From: an uncultured Collinsella sp.
Lineage (GTDB): Bacteria; Actinomycetota; Coriobacteriia; Coriobacteriales; Coriobacteriaceae
Assembly: GCA_900552345.1 (NCBI GenBank)
Contig: URZN01000084.1
Span: forward strand, 1-6,034
Length of the DNA stretch: 6,034 nucleotides
Direction: 5' to 3'
Within the stretch, counting starts at the first letter, position 1, and the number at the start of each line of letters is the position of its first letter. Shown piece by piece: positions 1-5,098 of this stretch. Made by a program: the position numbers and the translations under genes. The notes beneath the pieces were generated by a model. The model worked only from the letters and a program-made list of their open reading frames with translations, ran no database searches and was not told the DNA's origin.

Positions 1-103
1 GATGCCATACCGTCCAAAGCTCATCGTTTTCGAGTACAGCCGCTGCATTTTTATCCTCAAATCGCCCTCAAAGGCCCTTAGAAACGCCTCGAACGCCCGC
101 CGC

Positions 104-130
104 CTTATACGTATCTGAACTAACTGTCCA
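104..130 (-). repeat. Repeat copy A of a three-copy 26-27 bp dispersed repeat
   Basis: Read on the - strand, this copy begins TGGACAGTTAGTTCAGATAC and ends GTATAAG. Copy B (1455-1480, + strand) differs by one base over 26, and copy C (1632-1658, - strand) by one base over 27. A and B are therefore inverted around the nuclease-fold gene 294-1421, and A and C are direct repeats. The core ATACGTAT is a perfect palindrome. The match is directly visible. What the repeat does (element end, recombination site or portable promoter) is unknown. Confidence 0.8.
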
Positions 131-210
131 GTAGATATCGTCAACCTTCGCGGCAGAGCTCAATTTCCTGTAATCCCCTCGACCGATTCCACCGATTTCA
201 TAACGCCCAG

Positions 211-251
211 CCGTTCGTGGCGCGCAGCGCCCCGCTGAGCGAAAAGAACGG
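211..251 (+). other. Nested stem-loop upstream of the nuclease-fold gene
   Basis: An outer 6-bp stem pairs CCGTTC (211-216) with GAACGG (246-251). It encloses a GC-rich hairpin, GGCGC (219-223) with GCGCC (227-231) around a 3-base loop, and a small CGC-TGA-GCG hairpin (233-241). There is no T-tract after it, so it is not a canonical terminator. It could be a leader RNA structure for the following gene, a remnant terminator of an upstream gene, or chance pairing in GC-rich DNA. The 293 bases before the gene hold no other convincing coding region. Confidence 0.35.
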
Positions 252-252
252 T

Positions 253-291
253 ATGGCGGTCGCATTCTGCCGCCAACTTAGTACGTTATAG
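253..291 (+). CDS. Possible 12-codon upstream leader ORF
   Basis: This short reading frame (MAVAFCRQLSTL) starts at ATG 253 and stops at TAG 289-291, two bases before the ATG of the next gene. No clear Shine-Dalgarno sequence lies in front of either start: AAAAGAACGG precedes this one, and the main ATG at 294 has an AT-rich run with no purine-rich box. Translation of the downstream gene by termination-reinitiation from this frame would explain the missing ribosome binding site. An open frame of this size can arise by chance, so the gene call is tentative. Confidence 0.25.
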   Translation: MAVAFCRQLSTL

Positions 292-293
292 CT

Positions 294-1421
294 ATGACGA
301 CCGTGATTTCACATTTCTCCGCCCTCCGCGCAATTCGTCGCGCACGACGGGCGTACTCTGCCCTACCCTGGGACTTCGTTGATAGTGAACAGCAAGCACA
401 GGCCTTGGCTAGCTGCATTCCCAATAATGACGCAATCGACTTTGGCGCACTTTCGATACTCGATGCCTGGAATGAAGATGATTCCGAACTGCTCGATCTT
501 CTCGTTTCAGACGAAGACAACAGACGCCCCGACAAGCGACTTCTTCAGCATATTCTCTCCGCTCCGCTTCCTGAAGGTGCAATTATGCACGTCGAGGCCG
601 ACATCTACGCAACGTCTCCCGCCGTGACAGCCATGCTTTGTTCCAAAAATGAATCAGTCGCCAAAACCTTGATGCTTCTCATGGAACTGCTCGGAACCTA
701 CTCCCTTCCTCCCGGGGCAACATACCCCATTGCCCATGACGACATCTGGCCCAAGGGCGATGGCTGCGCAGCGACGGGCGATCTTGATTGCCTGGGCAAC
801 CAGTCGGTGGCCGAGCAACAGAACGAAACCCGCTATGAACAGGCACACTACAAATGCGAGCCCGCCACGACCATCGAAGAGCTCGAGGCGGTCTCACGGT
901 TCGCCAAAAGTAGCTCGTACGCCTCGTTTCGCACGGCCGTTAAACTCGCCCGGGCCGGATCCGCATCCCCAGCCGAATCCCTAATGTTTGCCGTTCTCGG
1001 AGCACCCATGCGCTTTGGCGGTTTCGGGTGTTGCAGCCTACCTATGGGAGGCTTGCTACTCAACTATCGAATCGACTTCGACACCCTTGCGGTCAACATG
1101 TCCTCCGGCATCCCTTACGCCATCTGCGACCTGTATTGCCCCGCAGCCGGAGTCGACAGCGAATACAACGGAATTGGGCATGAGCTTCAAAACGCTCGCA
1201 TCCACGATGGCAATCGAAATAATGGCCTCAAGGCAATGGGCATCCACGTCCTGGTTATCAATCGCGACCAAATGAAAGACCTTGTTGCACTCGAAACCTT
1301 CGCCCAAACGATGCATCGACTCGCGGGAGTCCGATTCCGATATCGCATCAAGGGCTATCGCAAGCGTCAGGCCGCTTGGCTCAACGCCCTGCGGGCCGGA
1401 ATCGGCCTTGCACCGGTCTAA
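294..1421 (+). CDS. AbiEi-like protein with C-terminal DUF559/PD-(D/E)XK-like domain
   Basis: The 375-residue protein is not recognised as a named gene. Its N-terminal two thirds resemble the AbiEi antitoxin/regulator style: an early ISHFSALRAIRRARR segment (5-19), a PLPEG turn (91-95), an IYATSPAVTAML segment (104-115) and a LLGTYSLP segment (132-139). Residues 225-245 (SPAES...FGGFG) lead into a region matching the DUF559/Vsr-like nuclease fold. There D279 (DLYCP), E290 (EYNG) and D305 (HDGNRNNGL) precede a MGIHVLVI strand (315-322). The usual EYDG reads EYNG, so nuclease activity is uncertain. The start is the only ATG after an in-frame stop at 279-281. No Shine-Dalgarno is seen, and a 12-codon ORF ends just upstream. 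Codon use is less GC-biased than in pth or nfnAB, and repeats A and B flank the gene, which suggests an acquired cassette. No AbiEii-like toxin partner lies in the window. An orphan regulator or a solitary defence protein are both possible; the function is inference. Confidence 0.72.
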   Translation: MTTVISHFSALRAIRRARRAYSALPWDFVDSEQQAQALASCIPNNDAIDFGALSILDAWNEDDSELLDLLVSDEDNRRPDKRLLQHILSAPLPEGAIMHVEADIYATSPAVTAMLCSKNESVAKTLMLLMELLGTYSLPPGATYPIAHDDIWPKGDGCAATGDLDCLGNQSVAEQQNETRYEQAHYKCEPATTIEELEAVSRFAKSSSYASFRTAVKLARAGSASPAESLMFAVLGAPMRFGGFGCCSLPMGGLLLNYRIDFDTLAVNMSSGIPYAICDLYCPAAGVDSEYNGIGHELQNARIHDGNRNNGLKAMGIHVLVINRDQMKDLVALETFAQTMHRLAGVRFRYRIKGYRKRQAAWLNALRAGIGLAPV

Positions 1422-1444
1422 ACGGCGAATCACCCGTGCGCCGT
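1422..1444 (+). other. Small hairpin directly after the nuclease-fold gene
   Basis: ACGGCG (1422-1427) can pair with CGCCGT (1439-1444) around an 11-base loop, beginning one base after the stop codon. The following bases are CAAACA, so the T-tract of an intrinsic terminator is missing. It may slow degradation of the transcript or act as a weak terminator. Confidence 0.3.
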
Positions 1445-1454
1445 CAAACAGGGC

Positions 1455-1480
1455 TGGACAGTTAGTTCAAATACGTATAA
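1455..1480 (+). repeat. Repeat copy B, inverted relative to A and C
   Basis: This copy starts TGGACAGTTAGTTC and ends ATACGTATAA on the + strand. It matches the reverse complement of copy A at 25 of 26 positions. It lies 34 bases after the stop of the nuclease-fold gene. With A it forms inverted ends around that gene, and with C it forms inverted ends around the AT-rich stretch 1481-1631. Confidence 0.8.
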
Positions 1481-1631
1481 CTAGACATATTGAATTAGGC
1501 TGTTTTGCAGCTATCTCTATACCATTCGCCCTATTTGAAGGCAGGGTAGACTTCAAAACAGCGTTATATGGGCTAACTAAAGCTCCAAAACAACGCATCG
1601 GCATTGAATTGAGCAATTCGAGTCCTCAGAA

Positions 1632-1658
1632 CTTATACGTATCTGAACTAGCTGTCCA
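1632..1658 (-). repeat. Repeat copy C
   Basis: On the - strand this copy reads TGGACAGCTAGTTCAGATAC and ends GTATAAG. It differs from copy A at one position. It ends the AT-rich stretch upstream of pth, 56 bases before the pth -35 box. It is a direct repeat of A at about 1.5 kb distance, a geometry that would let the whole cassette between A and C be gained or lost by homologous recombination. Confidence 0.8.
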
Positions 1659-1713
1659 CCTCGGATTTCGACGGCCGTCCAAACGCCCCCAAACAACCTC
1701 AATCGCCCTCCAT

Positions 1714-1742
1714 TTGACAGCGGCAGCAGGGTCGCTCACCAT
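1714..1742 (+). promoter_or_regulatory. Likely promoter of pth
   Basis: A perfect -35 hexamer TTGACA (1714-1719) is followed after 17 bases by CACCAT (1737-1742), a poor -10 with three consensus matches. Transcription would start near 1749, leaving a short leader with AAAGGA (1762-1767) placed 5 bases before the pth ATG. The -35 is convincing and the -10 is weak. It lies outside repeat C, so pth appears to keep its own promoter whatever was inserted upstream. Confidence 0.5.
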
Positions 1743-1772
1743 AGCAGGCGACAAATCAACGAAAGGACAAAC

Positions 1773-2402
1773 ATGGCAGCTGCACAGCCGCTCAAGATTC
1801 GCATGGTTGCCGGACTTGGCAACCCTGGCGATGAGTATGCCGAGACCCGCCACAACGCTGGCTTCAAAGCGATCGACGAGTTGGCCCGTCAGGCCGGCGT
1901 CACGTACTGGAAAAACCAGGCCGGCGCCGAGGTCGCGCTCATCAACATCAACGACCCCGAGGAAGAGGACGGCAAGCGCCAGATTGTGCTGGTCAAGCCG
2001 CAGTCGTACATGAATACCTCGGGCGGCCCCATCTCCAAGCTCTGCCGCGAATACAAGATCAAGGCCGAGGAGCTGCTCGTAATCCACGACGAGCTCGACA
2101 TTCCCGCCGGCGACGTGCGCGTTAAGGTGGGCGGCGGCCATGCTGGCCACAACGGCCTGCGTTCCATCATCGACAAGATGGGCAGCCGCGACTTCAGCCG
2201 CATCCGCACCGGCATCGGCAACCCTCCCGGCAAGATGCCCGTCGCTGACTACGTGCTTAAGCAGCTGCGCGCCCGCGAGGCCGAGGATTTCCAGGACACC
2301 TGCGCCCGCGCGGCCGACGCCGCCGGCCTGGCGATCGTGCACGGCGTGGTCTACGCTCGCGACCATGTCAACGGCGCCGCCTCCGCCAACGGCAAGCACT
2401 AA
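1773..2402 (+). CDS. pth: Peptidyl-tRNA hydrolase
   Basis: The bacterial Pth1 enzyme hydrolyses the ester bond of peptidyl-tRNAs that drop off the ribosome, recycling tRNA in the cytoplasm; it is usually essential. The 209-residue protein has the full motif set: GLGNPG (14-19, N17), TRHNAGF (25-31, catalytic H27), QSYMNTSG (77-84, N81), HDELD (105-109, D106) and GHNGL (125-129, N127), followed by GSRDFSRIRTGIGNPPG. All expected active-site residues are present. The protein is slightly longer than the roughly 190-residue norm, through a few N-terminal residues, an acidic insert near 61-68 and a C-terminal tail. AAAGGA 5 bases before the ATG supports the start. It appears monocistronic: its own promoter lies upstream and a terminator at 2509-2550 downstream. 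Codon use is strongly GC-rich, unlike the preceding accessory gene. Confidence 0.97.
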   Translation: MAAAQPLKIRMVAGLGNPGDEYAETRHNAGFKAIDELARQAGVTYWKNQAGAEVALININDPEEEDGKRQIVLVKPQSYMNTSGGPISKLCREYKIKAEELLVIHDELDIPAGDVRVKVGGGHAGHNGLRSIIDKMGSRDFSRIRTGIGNPPGKMPVADYVLKQLRAREAEDFQDTCARAADAAGLAIVHGVVYARDHVNGAASANGKH

Positions 2403-2415
2403 AACCTACCATTTA

Positions 2416-2442
2416 GGGACAGGTTTATTTTGGCAGGTTTTA
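2416..2442 (+). repeat. REP-like repeat, left arm of an inverted pair
   Basis: This arm begins GGGACAGGTTTATTTTGG (2416-2433) and ends in CAGGTTTTA. Its reverse complement matches 2565-2591 at 22 of 27 positions. A perfect 6-bp hairpin, GCAGGT (2433-2438) with ACCTGC (2442-2447), overlaps its end. The core GGGACAGG recurs inverted at 2584-2591 (with one change) and at 5114-5121. The pair brackets the pth terminator. Its resemblance to dispersed REP/BIME elements is an inference. Confidence 0.55.
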
Positions 2443-2508
2443 CCTGCGGAAACGCTCCATTTGCGGCATCGTAATAAACCGCGCGCCGCCATACGCACAT
2501 AGCACCCC

Positions 2509-2550
2509 AAAGGGAGCCGGCCTCATCACAACCCGAGGCCGGCCCCCTTT
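2509..2550 (+). terminator. Intrinsic terminator after pth
   Basis: AAAGGG (2509-2514) and GCCGGCCTC (2516-2524) pair with GAGGCCGGC (2535-2543) and CCCTTT (2545-2550) around a 10-base loop, giving an almost perfect 15-bp GC-rich stem. The T-tract is imperfect: TTT, then GCCG, then TTTT at 2555-2558. A second small hairpin, GTTTTA (2554-2559) with TAAAAC (2565-2570), follows at once. It should separate pth from nfnAB. Confidence 0.7.
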
Positions 2551-2564
2551 GCCGTTTTACCCGA

Positions 2565-2591
2565 TAAAACTGACCAAAATATACCTGCCCC
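2565..2591 (-). repeat. REP-like repeat, right arm of the inverted pair
   Basis: The reverse complement of this segment matches 2416-2442 at 22 of 27 positions. The best part is CCAAAATATACCTGCCCC (2574-2591), which agrees at 16 of 18 positions. ACCAAA (2573-2578) can also pair with TTTGGT (2594-2599) to form a local hairpin. Together with the left arm it encloses the pth terminator in a span of about 176 bases. Confidence 0.5.
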
Positions 2592-2665
2592 TGTTTGGTA
2601 GGCCGAAGTGGATAAACCCTGCTCCCAACCGCCGAAGACACACGTAAGTGACATGTCCATGAGGG

Positions 2666-2776
2666 TATAATTTGCACCGTATGTCTGCACAACGCCTGTG
2701 CGCGTACGGTTTTATTCGGGCTACCGTCCATTTCCGTGGAGGCACGGTTCGGCGGCCCTAACAAGAGAGGGGTTCT
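2666..2776 (+). promoter_or_regulatory. nfnAB promoter (-10 box) and roughly 100-base leader
   Basis: A perfect -10 box, TATAAT, lies at 2666-2671. No good -35 sits 16-18 bases upstream, which hints at activator dependence. A perfect palindrome GACATGTC (2650-2657) falls between the expected -35 and the -10, where a regulator could bind. The start would be near 2678, leaving about 100 untranslated bases. In this leader ACCGT (2723-2727) can pair with ACGGT at 2706-2710 or with ACGGT at 2744-2748, but not both. The ribosome site GAGAGGGG (2765-2772) lies 4 bases before the ATG. I see no gene in the 374 bases between pth and nfnA. Confidence 0.55.
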
Positions 2777-3616
2777 ATGTATAAGATCCTGGAGAAGACG
2801 CAGTTCTCTGAGAAGGTGTTCAAGTTCCGCATCGAGGCGCCTGCAATCGCCAAGCATGCGCACGCTGGACAGTTCCTCATGGTTCGCGCCAACGAGACGG
2901 GCGAGCGTGTCCCGTTTACCCTGGCCGGCTGGAACGGTGACGAGGGCTGGGTCGAGTTCATCTTCATGGTGATCGGCAAGACCACCGAGATGCTGTCCAC
3001 CTACGAGGCCGGCGAGTCGCTGCGCGACGTCGTGGGCCCGCTGGGCGTTCCCACCGAGATGGCCGAGGGCCCCTGCGCCGTCATTGGCGGCGGCGTCGGC
3101 CTGGCAATTGCCTTCCCGGTCGCCAAGCACCTGGTCGAGACCGGTCACGAGGTGCACGCCATCATGGGCGCCCGCACCAAGGACCTCCTGCTCATGGAGG
3201 ACCAGTTCCGCGAGCTCCTCGACGAAGATCACATCCACATCACCACTGACGACGGCTCCTACGGCGAGCAGGGCGTTGTCACCGCTCCGCTGGAGCGCCT
3301 GCTGCAGGACAAGGCCGTGAGCCAGGTCTTCTGCGTCGGCCCCGTTCCGATGATGAAGTTCTCGACCCTCACCGCCCAGAAGTACGACACCCCCATTACC
3401 GCGTCGCTCAACCCCATCATGGTTGACGGCACCGGCATGTGCGGCTGCTGCCGCGTCGAGGTGGGCGGCGTGACCAAGTTCGCTTGCGTCGACGGCCCCG
3501 ACTTCGATGCCACCCTGGTCGACTGGGATGACCTTCGTGCCCGCCAGGCCGCTTACCGTTCCGAAGAGGGCGAGTCCCTCAAGGCCTATGAGGAAAAGAG
3601 CTGCGCATGCCACTAG
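2777..3616 (+). CDS. nfnA: NfnA: ferredoxin-NADP+ oxidoreductase, FAD/NAD-binding subunit
   Basis: This is the small subunit of NADH-dependent reduced ferredoxin:NADP+ oxidoreductase, a cytoplasmic flavin-based electron-bifurcating enzyme. The subunit carries FAD and a [2Fe-2S] cluster and handles NAD(H). The 279-residue protein has a ferredoxin-reductase-type fold: the FAD motif RVPFTL (44-49), GPLG (87-90), and the nucleotide-binding GGGVGLA (104-110). A C-terminal cluster site (217-238) has D217-GTGM-C222-G-C224-C225 and C237. This fits the family's unusual cluster with mixed Asp/Cys ligands, though the exact ligands are inferred. Length matches the family. It overlaps nfnB by 10 bases, so the two are transcribed and probably translated together. 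PyrK, sulfide dehydrogenase SudB and related HydG-type reductases share this fold; the adjacent GltD-like gene makes NfnA the best call. Confidence 0.9.
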   Translation: MYKILEKTQFSEKVFKFRIEAPAIAKHAHAGQFLMVRANETGERVPFTLAGWNGDEGWVEFIFMVIGKTTEMLSTYEAGESLRDVVGPLGVPTEMAEGPCAVIGGGVGLAIAFPVAKHLVETGHEVHAIMGARTKDLLLMEDQFRELLDEDHIHITTDDGSYGEQGVVTAPLERLLQDKAVSQVFCVGPVPMMKFSTLTAQKYDTPITASLNPIMVDGTGMCGCCRVEVGGVTKFACVDGPDFDATLVDWDDLRARQAAYRSEEGESLKAYEEKSCACH

Positions 3617-5016
3617 TTAACGGTCGTTTCGTTGCCGATATGAAGTCGCCCCGCACCCCCGATAACGAGGAGCCGGCTGCCGAGCGCGCCTGCGACTTCC
3701 GCCCCGTCGACAAGGGCTTCACCGAGGAGATGGCGCTGGCCGAGGCCGAGCGCTGCCTCAACTGCAAGAAGCCGTTCTGTGTTGAGGGCTGCCCCGTCAA
3801 CATCAACATTCCCCGCTTTATCGAGCAGATCCGCGAGAAGGACTTCGGCGGCGCTCTCGATACCATCCGCGAGGACTCCATGCTTCCCGCCATCTGCGGT
3901 CGTGTCTGCCCGCAGGAGAACCAGTGCGAGGGCAAGTGCATCCGTGGTAAGAAGTCCGAGCCCGTGGCCATCGGCCAGCTCGAGCGCTTCCTGGGTGACC
4001 GCCCCGAGCTCGCCTCCACGCCCAAGATGGCCCCCAAGAACGGCAAGAAGGTCGCCGTCGTCGGCTCCGGCCCGTCCGGCATCACCTGCGCCGGCGAGCT
4101 CGCCCGCAACGGCTTTGACGTTACCGTCTTCGAGGCCTTCTTCACCGGCGGCGGCGTGCTGGTCTACGGCATCCCCGAGTTCCGTCTGCCCAAGGCAGTC
4201 GTCAAGCGCGAGATCGACGGCCTGGAGGACATGGGCGTCAAGTTTGAGTACAACTCCGTCGTGGGCAACATGGCCACGGCCGAGGAGCTGTTCGAGCAGG
4301 GCTTCGACGCCATCTACGTGGCGACCGGCGCTGGCCTGCCCAAGTTCCTCAACGTCCCCGGCGAGAACCTGCCCAACGTCTTCTTCGCGAACGAGTACCT
4401 CACCCGCGTGAACCTGATGAAGGCCAACAAGTTCCCCGAGTACGACACCCCCACCAAGCACGGCAAGAACGTCGTCGTCTTTGGTGGCGGCAACGTGGCT
4501 ATGGACGCCGTCCGTACTGCCAAGCGCCTGGGCGCCGAGCATGCCATCATCGCCTACCGTCGTACCGAAGATGAGATGCCCTGCCGTCGCGCCGAGCTGC
4601 ACCATGCCAAGGCCGAGGGCGTCGAGGTTCTGCCGCTCGTTTCCCCGCTCGAGTTTGTCGCTGGCGAGGACGGCTCCGTGTGCGCCGTCAAGGTCCAGAA
4701 GATGGAGCTCGGCGAGCCCGACGAGTCCGGCCGTCGTCGCCCGGTGCCCATCGAGGGCGCCATCGAGGAGATTCCCTGCGACGTCGCAATCTCGGCTATC
4801 GGTACCAACGCCAACCCCTTCGCAAAGAAGATCGGCGGCAAGATGGAGCTCAACAAGTGGGGCTACATCGTCGCCGACGAGGAGACCGGCCAGACCACCG
4901 ATCCCCGCATCTGGGCTGGCGGCGACATCGTCACCGGTGCCGCTACGGTCATTCTGGCGATGGGCGCCGGCAAGAAGGCCGCCGCTTCCATCACCAAGAG
5001 CCTGCTGGGCGAGTAA
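3607..5016 (+). CDS. nfnB: NfnB: ferredoxin-NADP+ oxidoreductase, NADPH-binding subunit (GltD-like)
   Basis: The 469-residue large subunit oxidises or reduces NADPH at its own FAD. That FAD is the bifurcating centre that sends one electron toward ferredoxin and one toward NfnA. N-terminal cysteines C50, C53, C58, C62 and C97, C101, C107, C111 mark the two [4Fe-4S] clusters of GltD-type proteins; E104 lies in the second set. The FAD-binding GSGPSG is at 153-158, followed by GGGVLVYGIPEFRLPK (181-196). The NADPH Rossmann motif GGGNVAMD is at 293-300, with YRR (317-319) and EMP (323-325) after it. A late WAGGD motif closes the FAD domain. The frame starts inside the last codons of nfnA (10-base overlap), with GAGG/AAGAG purine runs upstream at 3590-3600. 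Databases often label such proteins GltA or glutamate synthase small subunit, but no large glutamate synthase gene is present here and nfnA is, which favours NfnB. SudA of sulfide dehydrogenase is the main alternative name. Confidence 0.93.
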   Translation: MPLVNGRFVADMKSPRTPDNEEPAAERACDFRPVDKGFTEEMALAEAERCLNCKKPFCVEGCPVNINIPRFIEQIREKDFGGALDTIREDSMLPAICGRVCPQENQCEGKCIRGKKSEPVAIGQLERFLGDRPELASTPKMAPKNGKKVAVVGSGPSGITCAGELARNGFDVTVFEAFFTGGGVLVYGIPEFRLPKAVVKREIDGLEDMGVKFEYNSVVGNMATAEELFEQGFDAIYVATGAGLPKFLNVPGENLPNVFFANEYLTRVNLMKANKFPEYDTPTKHGKNVVVFGGGNVAMDAVRTAKRLGAEHAIIAYRRTEDEMPCRRAELHHAKAEGVEVLPLVSPLEFVAGEDGSVCAVKVQKMELGEPDESGRRRPVPIEGAIEEIPCDVAISAIGTNANPFAKKIGGKMELNKWGYIVADEETGQTTDPRIWAGGDIVTGAATVILAMGAGKKAAASITKSLLGE

Positions 5017-5044
5017 TCACCCTCAGCGCTAGCCATTAAACGGC

Positions 5045-5082
5045 AAAGTCCCCGTCGAGCACACGCCCGGCGGGGACTTTTT
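5045..5082 (+). terminator. Intrinsic terminator of nfnAB
   Basis: AAAGTCCCCG (5045-5054) pairs perfectly with CGGGGACTTT (5071-5080) over 10 bp, followed by a T-tract (5078-5082). It starts 28 bases after the nfnB stop. The run of A at its 5' side means the same hairpin could also act on the opposite strand, for the convergent gene at 5143. Confidence 0.92.
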
Positions 5083-5098
5083 CTATGTCGGCCGCCCT

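Larger units (their letters stand above)
1455..1658. mobile_element. Candidate 204-bp MITE-like unit bounded by repeats B and C
   Basis: The 351 bases between the nuclease-fold gene and pth contain no convincing gene. Most of the gap is this unit, whose ends are the inverted repeats B and C. Bases 1481-1630 are about 42% GC by direct count (63 of 150), against about 73% in a sample of pth. Three internal hairpins are visible: GCTGTTTTG (1499-1507) with CAAAACAGC (1554-1562); TTTGAAG (1534-1540) with CTTCAAA (1551-1557), which competes with the first; and 1604-1621 around a GAGC loop. Terminal inverted repeats plus AT-rich non-coding filler are typical of miniature transposable elements. No target-site duplication was seen, so this is a hypothesis. 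Confidence 0.3.

Noticed and set aside
1..51. Possible start of a - strand gene: ATG at 49-51 with GAGG upstream on the - strand (MQRLYSKTMSFGRYGI), running off the left edge; another - strand frame there reads NAAAVLENDELWTVWH.
   Set aside because: Only about 16 codons are visible, two frames look equally plausible, and the same stretch carries echo motifs of the dispersed repeat. There is not enough to call a gene.
104..1658. CRISPR array suggested by the repeated 26-mers.
   Set aside because: There are only three copies in mixed orientation, with spacings of more than 1.3 kb and 151 bases, and no cas genes.
1282..2013. Long + strand open frame of 243 codons across the end of the nuclease-fold gene, the repeats and the pth start.
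   Set aside because: It overlaps two better-supported genes in other frames, crosses the AT-rich repeat region and has low-complexity Ser/Arg/Thr-rich composition in its pth part: a shadow frame of GC-rich DNA.
2640..2671. Rex (NADH-sensing) operator upstream of nfnA.
   Set aside because: No TTGTGAA/TTCACAA-type inverted repeat is present; only the short palindrome GACATGTC is seen.
2399..3613. 404-codon - strand open frame opposite nfnA.
   Set aside because: It is antisense to a gene with intact cofactor motifs, and its Ala/Gly/His/Leu-rich content is the usual mirror of GC-rich codons. The same holds for the long - strand frames opposite nfnB and pth.
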